Assembly (NCBI RefSeq): GCF_040362765.1
Contig: NZ_BAABWK010000002.1
Location: 1 to 64,000 of the forward strand
Source: Pyruvatibacter sp. HU-CL02332
Lineage (GTDB): Bacteria; Pseudomonadota; Alphaproteobacteria; CGMCC-115125
DNA: 64,000 nucleotides
Direction of reading: 5' to 3'
Shown: piece by piece, positions 28,360-37,441 of the stretch
Layout of the letters: each line of letters starts with the position of its first letter
Position numbering within the stretch: the stretch's first letter is position 1
Made by a program: the position numbers and the translations under genes
The notes under the pieces: model-generated
Told to the model about the DNA's origin: nothing
The model's input: only the letters and a program-made list of their open reading frames with translations
The model's database searches: none

Positions 28360-28405
28360 GATCGTCACACGATCTTGTACCGTCCTTGGCAACATGCCTG
28401 GACGG
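28360..28405 (-). promoter_or_regulatory. Structured 5' leader of the cold-shock gene
   Basis: Two hairpins precede the start: GATCGT/ACGATC with a CAC loop (28360-28374), and CCGTCC/GGACGG (28380-28385 with 28400-28405) with an inner GGC/GCC. The first lies 7 bases upstream of the ribosome-binding site. Folded leaders are typical of cspA mRNAs, where they change with temperature; that role is inferred here. Confidence 0.4.
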
Positions 28406-28825
28406 GCATTCGCAACCCCTTGCCGAAAGTCCTGATTGCGTCTTTGCATTGTGACGTCGTCGGAGGAGGCCAGAGAAGTCGAATAGGCACGGGGACCATG
28501 CTCGTTTTTCGTGATTTTTGCAATGTCTTTCGGGGGTTGCCTTATTTGCCCATGATTGGGCATCGAATGGCTGCGTGAGCCCGAGGCTTGGCACTTCAAA
28601 GGATGTCACGCTTTCGGGTTGATCCCCCTGTGTGCCTAAGGGAGTTTGGCACCCCCATGGAATTACGCAAAACCGGCGGTTTCCTGCGCATTGCTCCTAT
28701 GTGACACATCACTTGCGTGCGGTTTGGGGCTATGCTCCCTTGCCATACACACCTGTCAGATTCAGGTGCATTTTGAAGCGGGCGCATCCTCAACAGACGC
28801 CGGCGCAGGAAGTGTTTCAGGGACC
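28406..28825. other. Intergenic region csp-mccB
   Basis: About 420 bases between the divergent csp and mccB genes with no convincing coding sequence. It holds one perfect 16-bp palindrome-like site, TGCCCA-TGAT-TGGGCA (28547-28562), 264 bases before mccB, which could be an operator. The mccB ribosome-binding site is CAGGGA at 28817-28822. No clear -35/-10 pair was found. Confidence 0.5.
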
Positions 28826-30445
28826 ATGCCGAAGCTAAAATCGTCCATCCAGACCAAGAGTAGCAGTTTCAAGGAAAACGCAGCGGCCATGCAGGCGCTG
28901 ATTGCAGACCTCGAAACCAAGACAGCGCAGGCCTCTTTGGGCGGCAATGAGCGATCGCGCGACCGGCATGTTTCGCGAGGCAAACTATTGCCGCGGGACC
29001 GTGTTGCCCGCTTGCTTGATCCAGGCACGCCATTTCTTGAACTGTCTCCGCTTGCGGCCAACGGCATGTATGACGATGACATTCATGCAGCTGCGATCAT
29101 CACCGGCATTGGGCGTGTCTCTGGCCGCGAATGCATGATTGTTTGCAATGACGCGACCATCAAAGGCGGCACCTACTATCCGGTCACCGTGAAGAAGCAT
29201 CTTCGCGCGCAGGAAGTGGCGCGGGAAAACAGACTGCCCTGCATCTATCTGGTGGATTCCGGCGGCGCCAATCTTCCCAATCAGGCGGACATCTTTCCGG
29301 ATCGCGAACACTTCGGTCGCATCTTCTTCAATCAGGCGGCCATGTCGGCCGAAGGTATTGCGCAGATCGCGGTCGTGATGGGGTCGTGCACAGCCGGTGG
29401 GGCTTATGTGCCGGCCATGTCTGACGAGACCATCATCGTGCGCAATCAGGGCACGATTTTTCTGGGTGGTCCGCCGCTTGTAAAGGCGGCCACCGGTGAA
29501 GTTGTGAGTGCTGAAGATCTGGGTGGTGCGGATGTGCACTCACGCAAGTCCGGCGTGACGGATCACTATGCGGAAGATGACGCCCATGCATTGGCGATCG
29601 CCCGGCAGATTGTGAGCAATCTGAACACGCGCAAGCCATGCGAGGTTGAAACGCGGGTGCCTCGTGCGCCGCTCTATGATCCGGCAGAGCTTGCGGGCGT
29701 CGTGCCGGAAACACTGACGACCCAGTATGACGTGCGCGAAGTCATCGCGCGGCTGGTGGATGGCTCGGAGTTTGACGAGTTCAAGAAACTCTATGGCACG
29801 ACACTGGTTACCGGCTTTGCCCGGTTGATGGGATATCCCGTCGGTATCGTCGCCAATAACGGCATCCTGTTTTCGGAAAGCGCGCAGAAAGCGGCTCACT
29901 TCATTGAGCTGTGCTCCCAGCGCGGCATTCCTTTGATCTTCCTGCAGAACATCTCCGGCTTCATGGTTGGCAGCCAGTATGAGGCGGGCGGCATTGCCAA
30001 GGACGGCGCCAAGATGGTGACGGCGGTTGCCACGGCGCAGGTGCCAAAGTTCACGGTTATTATCGGCGGCTCCTATGGGGCAGGGAATTACGGCATGTGT
30101 GGGCGTGCTTACTCGCCGCGTTTCATGTTTGCCTGGCCCAATGCGCGTATTTCCGTCATGGGCGGGGAGCAGGCAGCAAGCGTGCTTGCAACCGTCAAAC
30201 GTGATGGTATGGAAGCGCGCGGCGAAGAGTGGAGTGCCGACGAAGAAGATGCCTTCAAGGCGCCCATTCGTGAGGCCTATGACGAAGAGGGGCATCCCTA
30301 TTTCGCCACAGCGCGCCTTTGGGACGACGGCATCATCGCGCCGCAGGACACGCGCATGGTGCTTGGACTTGCCATCTCGGCCTCGCTGAATGCGCCAATC
30401 CGCAACCCTCTTGCGCCGGATCGTTTCGGCGTCTTCCGGATGTAG
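28826..30445 (+). CDS. mccB: Acyl-CoA carboxylase carboxyltransferase subunit, methylcrotonoyl-CoA type
   Basis: The 539-residue product transfers CO2 from biotin to an acyl-CoA. Its start [20 protein letters not shown] and [34 protein letters not shown] and [18 protein letters not shown] are characteristic of the MCC beta subunit of leucine breakdown. ATG 28826 was chosen over an in-frame start 60 codons upstream, because CAGGGA precedes it and homology starts there. Followed 56 bases later by the biotin-carrying subunit. A related geranyl-CoA carboxylase is the main alternative. Confidence 0.88.
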   Translation: MPKLKSSIQTKSSSFKENAAAMQALIADLETKTAQASLGGNERSRDRHVSRGKLLPRDRVARLLDPGTPFLELSPLAANGMYDDDIHAAAIITGIGRVSGRECMIVCNDATIKGGTYYPVTVKKHLRAQEVARENRLPCIYLVDSGGANLPNQADIFPDREHFGRIFFNQAAMSAEGIAQIAVVMGSCTAGGAYVPAMSDETIIVRNQGTIFLGGPPLVKAATGEVVSAEDLGGADVHSRKSGVTDHYAEDDAHALAIARQIVSNLNTRKPCEVETRVPRAPLYDPAELAGVVPETLTTQYDVREVIARLVDGSEFDEFKKLYGTTLVTGFARLMGYPVGIVANNGILFSESAQKAAHFIELCSQRGIPLIFLQNISGFMVGSQYEAGGIAKDGAKMVTAVATAQVPKFTVIIGGSYGAGNYGMCGRAYSPRFMFAWPNARISVMGGEQAASVLATVKRDGMEARGEEWSADEEDAFKAPIREAYDEEGHPYFATARLWDDGIIAPQDTRMVLGLAISASLNAPIRNPLAPDRFGVFRM

Positions 30446-30501
30446 GGCGGGGTTATGAGCAACACTTCATCCAAAACAACAAAGCCAAAACGGCGGGCGC
30501 A

Positions 30502-32514
30502 ATGATCACATCTGTTCTGATTGCCAATCGCGGTGAGATTGCCTGCCGCGTGATTGAAACCGCCCGGTCCATGGGATTGCGGACCATCGCTGTTTATTCA
30601 GAAACTGACGCAAACGCTTTGCATGTGGAAATGGCCGACGAGGCCTATCTGCTTGGGCCTGCGGCGGCGGCTGAAAGCTATCTGCGGCAGGACAGGATAC
30701 TGGATGCCGCGCGCAAGAGCGGGGCTGATGCCATACACCCGGGATACGGCTTTCTCTCGGAGAACGCAGAGTTTGCAGAAGCCTGTGCTGACGCCGGCGT
30801 GCTTTTTGTTGGTCCGCCTGCTGACGCGATCCGCGCCATGGGCCTCAAGGACCGTGCGAAAGTCCTGATGCAGGATGCCAATGTGCCGGTGGTTCCCGGT
30901 TACCATGGGGACAACCAAGACCCCGTGTTTCTGGCCGCTGAAGCTGAGAAAATTGGTTATCCTGTTCTCATCAAGGCTGTTGCTGGTGGTGGCGGCAAGG
31001 GCATGCGTCGTGTCGATGCTGCTGGCGATTTTGACAAGGCGTTGGCGTCTGCTCAGCGCGAAGCAAAAGCCGCCTTTGGTGACGATCACGTATTGATTGA
31101 AAAGTTCGTTTCCCGTCCACGTCACATCGAGGTTCAGGTCTTCGCGGATGCCCATGGCAACGTGGTGCATCTCTTCGAGCGGGACTGTTCAGTTCAAAGA
31201 CGTCACCAAAAGGTGGTGGAAGAAGCACCGGCGCCGGGCATGCCTCAGGACATGCGCGATGCGATGGGCAAGGCTGCCTGCGAAGCGGCGCGCGCGATCG
31301 GCTATCGCGGAGCGGGGACCGTTGAGTTCATCGCAGACGCGTCAGAAGGGCTGCGTGCAGATCGCTTCTACTTCATGGAAATGAACACGCGTCTGCAGGT
31401 TGAGCACCCGGTGACAGAGATGATCACCGGTCAGGACCTTGTTGAGTGGCAGTTGCGCGTTGTGTCCAACGAGGAATTGCCGCTGAAGCAGGATGAGATC
31501 CTGCTCGACGGACACGCGGTTGAAGTTAGGCTCTACGCGGAAGACCCGAACAAGCAGTTCTTCCCATCGACCGGCAAGCTCAAAGAGTTCTGGATGCCGG
31601 AAGAGGGCGACGGGGTACGGATTGACGCCGGGGTTCAGCTTGGTGACGAAATAAGCATCTACTACGACCCTATGATCGCAAAGGTGATTGCCTGGGGCGA
31701 TACGCGCGATGCGGCGCGTCAGCTGTTGATAAAGGCGCTGTGTGACGTCGAAGTTGTGGGTGTGACCACCAATGCTGCGTTTCTGAAGGACGTTGTCAGT
31801 CATCCGGTTTTTGCGTCCGGCGAGATGGATACGGGCTTTATTGAGGCGCACACGACCGAGTTGCTGCCGGGCAAACAGGCGGCGCCGGCTGACATTGCAG
31901 CTTTTGCAGCCCTCGCGCTGGCGCAGAACAGAACTTTGCAGGCTGCCCGAGGCAGTGATGCTGACCCTTACTCTCCATGGAATGATGTGGGCGGTTGGCG
32001 TTTGGTTGGTACTGCTGGCGAAACGATCACTTTGCTGGACCGCGACACCCCCCTTGCTGCAGAGGTGACTTATGGCGCAGACGACATCGCGGTCTCGCTT
32101 GAAGGCGCCGAAGGCCGCGTTAGTACCTACCGTGTGGCTGAAGGCGTGATTGAAGCCGTCGTGAATGGTGCCCGCATGTCAGCGGGTGTTCATATTGAAG
32201 ATGACACAGTCTCCGTCATGAAAGACGGCGCGACGTGGACATTTGATGTTCCCGATCCGCTGGATGTTGATGCTGCGGATGCCGCTGCACTGGGAGGTGT
32301 TGAAGCACCCATGACCGGCAAGATCACACAGGTCTGGGTCAAGGCAGGAGATAGTGTTCAGCGCGGTGCGCCCTTGATTGCGCTGGAAGCCATGAAGATG
32401 GAGCACACCCTTAATGCACCGGCTGACGTGACCGTGGCGGAGGTTCTGGCGGTAGCCGGTGACCAGGTTGAAGGCGGTGCGGCCCTCGTGGTGTTTGACG
32501 CGTCAGACGAATAG
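30502..32514 (+). CDS. mccA: Acyl-CoA carboxylase biotin-carboxylase/BCCP subunit, methylcrotonoyl-CoA type
   Basis: The 670-residue product begins MITSVLIANRGEIACRVIET. The biotin carboxylase part (about residues 1-445) has the ATP-grasp loop AVAGGGGKGMRRV and EMNTRLQVEHPVTE; the C-terminal BCCP domain carries the biotin site EAMKMEH with Lys at about 632. The in-frame upstream extension from 30319 lies inside mccB and was rejected. It works with the preceding carboxyltransferase; the rest of the leucine pathway is not adjacent. Confidence 0.9.
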   Translation: MITSVLIANRGEIACRVIETARSMGLRTIAVYSETDANALHVEMADEAYLLGPAAAAESYLRQDRILDAARKSGADAIHPGYGFLSENAEFAEACADAGVLFVGPPADAIRAMGLKDRAKVLMQDANVPVVPGYHGDNQDPVFLAAEAEKIGYPVLIKAVAGGGGKGMRRVDAAGDFDKALASAQREAKAAFGDDHVLIEKFVSRPRHIEVQVFADAHGNVVHLFERDCSVQRRHQKVVEEAPAPGMPQDMRDAMGKAACEAARAIGYRGAGTVEFIADASEGLRADRFYFMEMNTRLQVEHPVTEMITGQDLVEWQLRVVSNEELPLKQDEILLDGHAVEVRLYAEDPNKQFFPSTGKLKEFWMPEEGDGVRIDAGVQLGDEISIYYDPMIAKVIAWGDTRDAARQLLIKALCDVEVVGVTTNAAFLKDVVSHPVFASGEMDTGFIEAHTTELLPGKQAAPADIAAFAALALAQNRTLQAARGSDADPYSPWNDVGGWRLVGTAGETITLLDRDTPLAAEVTYGADDIAVSLEGAEGRVSTYRVAEGVIEAVVNGARMSAGVHIEDDTVSVMKDGATWTFDVPDPLDVDAADAAALGGVEAPMTGKITQVWVKAGDSVQRGAPLIALEAMKMEHTLNAPADVTVAEVLAVAGDQVEGGAALVVFDASDE

Positions 32515-32523
32515 ACTGCGCAG

Positions 32524-32961
32524 ATGGCACTTAACCTCATAAAGCTCTGCGTTGGCGCGTCCTCCATTGAAGATCTGGCTGACTGGCAGGGCAGGGTGCT
32601 GGCGGGCAAGACCGGATACGGAAAAGTCGACAAGCTTTTCCATACGACCCGGATGACACCTAAACGCGGTGAGGAGCTTCTTGATGGCGGCTCTCTTTAT
32701 TGGGTTATGTCCGGCACCATACGGGTGCGGCAGAAACTGCTGGATATCGAGCAGTACAAGGATTCAGAAGGCATCAAACGTTGCCGGCTGGTCCTTGATC
32801 CACCGTTGATCCAGACACGCCCTGCGCCTCGGCGGCCTTTTCAGGGGTGGCGGTATCTTGAAGCCAAGGACGCACCAGCGGACCTTGATATGTCGAACGC
32901 GGGGGCAGACGATATGCCTGCTGAGATGCAGGCGGAACTCATGGAGCTCGGATTGCTATGA
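32524..32961 (+). CDS. DUF1489-family protein
   Basis: A 145-residue soluble protein (MALNLIKLCVGASSIEDLAD; YWVMSGTIRVRQKLLDIE; RPFQGWRYLEAKDAPADL) that matches the DUF1489 family, known almost only from alphaproteobacteria and of unknown function. It follows mccA by 9 bases and overlaps the next gene by 4 bases. No catalytic motif is recognised. Confidence 0.85.
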   Translation: MALNLIKLCVGASSIEDLADWQGRVLAGKTGYGKVDKLFHTTRMTPKRGEELLDGGSLYWVMSGTIRVRQKLLDIEQYKDSEGIKRCRLVLDPPLIQTRPAPRRPFQGWRYLEAKDAPADLDMSNAGADDMPAEMQAELMELGLL

Positions 32962-33764
32962 CTTTGCGATTTTGCGCACCCCTTGCAGCCGGGGTTGGAC
33001 TTGCAGTTGCAGCGCTTTTGCCCAACGGGCCAGCCCACGCGGCCGGTGCGTGCCTGAGCATGCCTTTGGTTTTTGAAACCGAGACCGCAAGTGGTTGCCC
33101 TGACGCCGCGACATTGGCGCGGCTAATGGATGCGCCGCTGCCCATCGGGACCCGCTCACCCAGTACCGGTAAGTCCGAAGGCGTTGAGCTGACAGCATCT
33201 GACGATAGCGCCAAGCGCCATGTGCGGACCTGCCGCGCCTACGCAGATGCCGTCGGTGCGGGGTGGTATGCGGCTACCCAGATGGATATGAACTTTGAAG
33301 GATTCATGCGTGTCGCCTGTGGCTCTGTCATGGCTCTGGCGGCGTCTGGCGAGGCCACCACGTCGCGGATTGATGACGAGCAGGTAGGGTTTCAGACCCT
33401 GTCACTTCTTCCGGTAGATGTGTTGCCAGCGCTTGCACCCGACACGGAAGATACGCTGGCCACACTGAAAGCTGCGCAGTTCAGTGTGGGTAGCATGGTG
33501 GCGACTGGTGATGTGCTGACCAGGGGCAGTTCACCGGAACAACTGGAACTGGCCTATGCCGGGTCCGCCTCGACCTATGGTGAAGTGGCTCGGGGTGATT
33601 TCAACGGCGACGGCGAAATGGACATCCTTGTGTATGCACGCCATGAGGCCGTGAATGGATCACTTCGGTGGTACGAGCTGTTTGCGCTGTCCTACCCGGA
33701 CCAGTCCTTGACCTTTGAACGGTTTGAGCCTGCAGGCTTAGGGGCGCTGTCATCGGGAAATTGA
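32958..33764 (+). CDS. Secreted protein of unknown function
   Basis: The 268-residue product has a signal peptide (about residues 1-28, ending PAHAAG). Five Cys residues lie in the mature part; near the C-terminus GDFNGDGEMDILVY resembles the calcium-binding FG-GAP/EF-hand-like loop D-x-D/N-x-D-G. I do not recognise the family. It starts inside the DUF1489 stop (ATGA) and converges on panC 9 bases later. Confidence 0.7.
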   Translation: MTLRFCAPLAAGVGLAVAALLPNGPAHAAGACLSMPLVFETETASGCPDAATLARLMDAPLPIGTRSPSTGKSEGVELTASDDSAKRHVRTCRAYADAVGAGWYAATQMDMNFEGFMRVACGSVMALAASGEATTSRIDDEQVGFQTLSLLPVDVLPALAPDTEDTLATLKAAQFSVGSMVATGDVLTRGSSPEQLELAYAGSASTYGEVARGDFNGDGEMDILVYARHEAVNGSLRWYELFALSYPDQSLTFERFEPAGLGALSSGN

Positions 33765-33773
33765 CGGCGAAGC

Positions 33774-34637
33774 CTAGTTGTTGGCACGCGGATTGACGTT
33801 GTCGATCAGGCGCGTTGTGCCCAAATGGGCCGCCGCGAGAACACGAAGAGGGCTGCCCTCTTTGACTTCGGCCTGAGACACCTTTGCCAGACTGTCGGCG
33901 TTGCGGATGGCGACATAGTCGATTTTCTCAAAACCTGCGGCGAGCAGAGCTGCACCCGCCGCATCCTCGGTAGCCTGCGGGTCGCCGCCGGCCAGGACCT
34001 GCTTTCCAGCGTCATCAATGATGCGCTTCATGCTGGGTGCGACAGCCCGGTGCTCCTTACTCAGATAGGCGTTACGTGACGACATGGCCAAGCCGTCTGT
34101 TTCTCGAATGGTTGGGCCTCCAATCACCTCCACCGGGATATCAAGATCACGCACGAGGCGGCGGATCACCTGCAACTGCTGATAATCCTTCTCGCCGAAG
34201 ACTGCGACATCCGGCAGGACCTGCAAGAGCAGTTTTGCGACAACTGTGGCGACGCCCCCGAAGAAGTGGGGACGATGATCAGTTTCAAGTCCTTGCGAAG
34301 GCCCGTCGACATGCACCGACGTGGCAAATCCATCTGGGTACATTTCCTGAGGGTCCGGTGCCCATAGGAGGGATGTGCCCCGGCTTTCCAGTTTTGCCTT
34401 GTCACCGTCTTCATCGCGAGGGTAGCGGTCCAGATCTTCGCCTGGGGCAAATTGGGTAGGGTTAACAAACAGGCTGACGGCAACAACCTCAGAGTGGTTT
34501 GAGGCAATATCGACCAGTGCGAGATGTCCCTCATGTAACGCGCCCATGGTCGGGACCAGTCCAATACGACGACCAGCCTGCCGGTGGGCTGAAATGGAAT
34601 CACGAAGCTCGCTTAAGGTTCTGACTGTCTCGATCAT
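33774..34637 (-). CDS. panC: Pantothenate synthetase
   Basis: PanC joins pantoate and beta-alanine using ATP in coenzyme A synthesis. The 287-residue product begins MIETVRTLSELRDSISAHRQ at ATG 34637, then GLVPTMGALHEGHLALV with the HxGH motif, FVNPTQFAPGEDLDRYPRD, FFGGVATVVAKLL, FGEKDYQQLQVIRR and MSSRNAYLS. A longer in-frame extension upstream is not conserved in the family. panB is not adjacent. Confidence 0.96.
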   Translation of the reverse strand: MIETVRTLSELRDSISAHRQAGRRIGLVPTMGALHEGHLALVDIASNHSEVVAVSLFVNPTQFAPGEDLDRYPRDEDGDKAKLESRGTSLLWAPDPQEMYPDGFATSVHVDGPSQGLETDHRPHFFGGVATVVAKLLLQVLPDVAVFGEKDYQQLQVIRRLVRDLDIPVEVIGGPTIRETDGLAMSSRNAYLSKEHRAVAPSMKRIIDDAGKQVLAGGDPQATEDAAGAALLAAGFEKIDYVAIRNADSLAKVSQAEVKEGSPLRVLAAAHLGTTRLIDNVNPRANN

Positions 34638-34958
34638 GATCTCGATATTCCGGGTACGGAGTGCCTGAATTCTGGGCTTTTTGGTGCCTGCATGTTCACC
34701 ATACCGATGTGGAATCTGGCACGGCTTTCGCAGGTTTTGGATCGTACAAAGCAGGAAAATGGCTGTTTTCCAAGCCATGCAGTTTTTGGGTGTGTAGAAT
34801 GTGTGCCATTGCGGGATTTCAGACGGCTTGCGTGTTGACTTGTGGACCCTCGCCCGACCAATATCTGCGCATTGTTGGGGGTGAGTAGCGTGCATTCGGG
34901 GAAAGTCATAAGCGTGCGTTCGCGCACGAAAGGGAAGCGGTCCAGCGCTGAAGCGCGC
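34638..34958. other. Intergenic region panC-mipZ
   Basis: 321 bases between divergent genes with no gene I can support. A candidate promoter toward mipZ is TTGACT (34833-34838) with CAATAT (34857-34862), spacer 18. In the expected mipZ leader lies a perfect hairpin CGTGCG-TTCG-CGCACG (34913-34928). A second small stem GGAAAA/TTTTCC is at 34754-34771. Confidence 0.5.
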
Positions 34959-35807
34959 ATGGGCCATGTCATCGTTCTTGGCAACGAGAAGGGCGGCTCG
35001 GGCAAATCCACGAGCGCCATGCATCTTATTGCCGGATTGATGAAAGCTGGGTTCAAGGTCGGCTGCATTGATCTGGACAGTCGCCAGCGCTCCATCTCAC
35101 GTTATCTCGAGAACCGCCGCCAGCTGTGTGATCGCACGGGGCTGCGTCTGAGTTTTCCGCGCCATGAAGTCATCGACCCTTCCACGCTTGATAGCCGTGA
35201 AGCGGCCCAGCGCGAAGAAGAGGCTGAATTCGAGCAGGCGCTGTTCGAGCTGCGTGCCACATGCGACTTCGTCGTTGTTGATTGTCCGGGGTCGGACGTT
35301 TTTCTGTCGCGCGTCGGGCATCGGGCTGCCGATACACTCATCACGCCGATGAATGACTCATTTGTCGATTTCGATCTGTTGGGCAAAGTTGACCCTGATA
35401 CCAATGAGGTGAAGGGCCCGTCCATCTACAGTGAGATGGTCTGGGAAGCGCGCAAGCGCAAAGCCATGGTCGAAGGCAAGTCCATTGACTGGGTGGTGAT
35501 GCGAAATCGCCTGTCTCACCTGGACGCCAAGAACAAACGCCGCGTCCAGCAGGTTGTGACGAACCTGGCCGGCCGCATCGGTTTTCGTCTCGCACCAGGC
35601 TTTGGCGAGCGGGTGATCTTCCGCGAAATGTTCCCGATGGGATTGACGCTGCTGGATATCATTGACGACAAGGCGGGCGTTCAGCTTTCCATGTCACATG
35701 TTGCCGCGCGTCAGGAAGTCCGGGATCTGCTTACAGCTCTTCGGCTCCCCGGCGTTGAAGTCGGCAGCAATGACGACAAGGACGCGCAGGCGGCGCGGGC
35801 CGTCTAG
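34959..35807 (+). CDS. mipZ: Cell-division positioning ATPase MipZ
   Basis: A ParA-type ATPase that forms a polar gradient, bound by ParB, and blocks FtsZ assembly away from mid-cell. The 282-residue product begins MGHVIVLGNEKGGSGKST, with the deviant Walker A and signature Lys at residue 11 and Lys16. MipZ-specific blocks follow: IDLDSRQRSISRYLENRR, TPMNDSFVDFDLLGKVDP, DWVVMRNRL, GFGERVIFREMFPMGLTLLD. ATG 34959 leaves the short N-terminus seen in Caulobacter; an in-frame GTG at 34915, inside the hairpin, is an alternative. Confidence 0.95.
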   Translation: MGHVIVLGNEKGGSGKSTSAMHLIAGLMKAGFKVGCIDLDSRQRSISRYLENRRQLCDRTGLRLSFPRHEVIDPSTLDSREAAQREEEAEFEQALFELRATCDFVVVDCPGSDVFLSRVGHRAADTLITPMNDSFVDFDLLGKVDPDTNEVKGPSIYSEMVWEARKRKAMVEGKSIDWVVMRNRLSHLDAKNKRRVQQVVTNLAGRIGFRLAPGFGERVIFREMFPMGLTLLDIIDDKAGVQLSMSHVAARQEVRDLLTALRLPGVEVGSNDDKDAQAARAV

Positions 35808-35930
35808 GCCAAATTCAGCATTTTGCCAAGGTTTCCCGGCTATTTCCGTCTCATGGGGCGGGGGTTGGCAAGGGTGCCTGCGCGGCCCATCTTTAACATA
35901 TGACAATGCTCCAACAGCCTGTGCACTAGT

Positions 35931-36650
35931 ATGGCCAAGCCTCGTAGCCCTGTGGGCCATACGGCGGGTAAAACGCTCGCTTCTGGCAGTGTGGATGCTT
36001 TCCTTCAGAAAGTGTCCGCAACGCCTCTACCTGCTCATGGCAATGGGCGCGGCCGGTTGCTGTTTGTGATGGATGCCACCATGAGCCGACAGCCCACATG
36101 GGATGCGGCTGTGTCCTTGCAGGCAAAGATGTTTGACGTGACAGCGGACATTGGCGGACTTGACGTGCAGCTCGCTTTTTTCCGAGGTCTGGGTGAGTTC
36201 AAAGCCTCGCAATGGGTCAGTGATCCGGCGACCCTGGGAAAGGCTATGAGCGGCGTTCGGGTCCGTGGTGGCCACACGCAGATATGCCGTGTCCTGCGTC
36301 ATGCAATTGCTGAAGCGCGGACCACACCGGTTCAAGCCCTTGTATATGTCGGGGATTGCGTTGAAGAGGCGGCAGATGATGTCTGTGCTGTTGCAGGGGA
36401 GTTGGGTTTGCTTGGAACCCGTGCCTTTATGTTTCAGGAGGGTCATGAGCGGCAAGCAGAGATGACTTTCCGGGAAGTGGCTAGGCTGACCGGTGGTGCC
36501 TTTGCCCGGTTCGATGCGAATGCAGTCAACCAGCTAAGGGAGTTGCTGCAGGCGGTTGCTGTTTATGCGGCGGGGGGCCGCAAAGCACTTGCTGGTCACT
36601 CGGCTCAGGCGTCGCGCGCGGTTCAGCAACTGACGCATCAGGTGCGCTGA
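35931..36650 (+). CDS. VWA-domain-like protein paired with a J-domain gene
   Basis: The 239-residue product has a core that looks like a von Willebrand A domain: GRLLFVMDATMSRQPTWDAA, where the MIDAS DxSxS is changed to DATMS, then GGHTQICRVLRHAI and VQALVYVGDCVEEA. No signal peptide or membrane segment. It lies 25 bases before a membrane-anchored J-domain gene, so the two probably act together. Function unknown; DNA-binding or chaperone-linked roles are open. Confidence 0.7.
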   Translation: MAKPRSPVGHTAGKTLASGSVDAFLQKVSATPLPAHGNGRGRLLFVMDATMSRQPTWDAAVSLQAKMFDVTADIGGLDVQLAFFRGLGEFKASQWVSDPATLGKAMSGVRVRGGHTQICRVLRHAIAEARTTPVQALVYVGDCVEEAADDVCAVAGELGLLGTRAFMFQEGHERQAEMTFREVARLTGGAFARFDANAVNQLRELLQAVAVYAAGGRKALAGHSAQASRAVQQLTHQVR

Positions 36651-36675
36651 TGTTCAACACGATTGAGGATTACTA

Positions 36676-37434
36676 GTGGGATTTTTTGCTCTTTTTGTCT
36701 GCCTGCTCGGTGCGGCGATCTTGCTGGTCTATGCGGCAGGCTCCATGCCGCCGGCCTCTCTTGCCCGCATTGTGCGTTACACGGGTGGGGGATTGCTGAG
36801 CATTGCGGCGTTGTTCTTGTTGCTCACCGGTCGGATGGGTCTTGCTATCCCTGCAGCAGTGGCGGCATTTGCGCTGTTCCAAGGCAATCTGAGCCGTCTG
36901 GCAACCTTTGCGCGGAACATTCCAGGTGCTGACCGGTTTGCTGGGGGGCCAAGCGCCGGCCAAAAGTCTGACATAGAGACTGCGTGGCTTTCCATGTGGC
37001 TGGATCACGACACAGGCCAGATGGGGGGGCGTGTTAAGCAGGGTGTACTGGCTGGTGCCCAACTTGAGCAATTGTCCCTCGATGATCTCCTATCGCTCAG
37101 GACAGAACTGATTGCCAATGCAGAGTCACTTCGATTGCTGGATAGCTTCATTGAGCGTGTTCACGGGCATAGCCCCGGCGAGGGTGGTTCGGGGGATGCT
37201 GGAAAAAATCCAGGTGCAGGTGACAAGAGCACCAGCAGGAGCGATGGGGCGGGGATGACCCGGGAGGAAGCTCTTGACGTTCTGGGGCTCTCATCGGGCG
37301 CCAGTGTTGAGGATATCAAGCAGGCTCACCGGTCTTTGATGCAAAAGGTTCACCCTGACCGCGGCGGATCATCTTATCTCGCAACAAAGCTCAACCAAGC
37401 CAAGGATATGCTCCTTGCCGGGCTCAAGGCCTAA
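36676..37434 (+). CDS. Membrane-anchored J-domain protein
   Basis: The 252-residue product starts at GTG 36676. Two or three hydrophobic segments lie in residues 1-75, then a linker with Gly/Ser/Asp-rich stretch, then a C-terminal J domain (about 195-250) with the HPD motif in MQKVHPDRGG. J-domain proteins stimulate DnaK. The layout, with membrane anchor first and J domain last, resembles Tim14/DjlA-like proteins. It converges on the DacC-like gene 7 bases later. Confidence 0.85.
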   Translation: MGFFALFVCLLGAAILLVYAAGSMPPASLARIVRYTGGGLLSIAALFLLLTGRMGLAIPAAVAAFALFQGNLSRLATFARNIPGADRFAGGPSAGQKSDIETAWLSMWLDHDTGQMGGRVKQGVLAGAQLEQLSLDDLLSLRTELIANAESLRLLDSFIERVHGHSPGEGGSGDAGKNPGAGDKSTSRSDGAGMTREEALDVLGLSSGASVEDIKQAHRSLMQKVHPDRGGSSYLATKLNQAKDMLLAGLKA

Positions 37435-37441
37435 TCCGCAT

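Noticed and set aside
28547-28562. LiuR or other named operator before mccB
   Set aside because: The palindrome TGCCCA-TGAT-TGGGCA does not resemble a motif I know for leucine-catabolism regulators and is 264 bases from the start codon.
30319-30501. N-terminal extension of mccA into mccB
   Set aside because: The added 61 residues are a shadow of mccB and the biotin-carboxylase family starts at MITSVLIANRGEIA.
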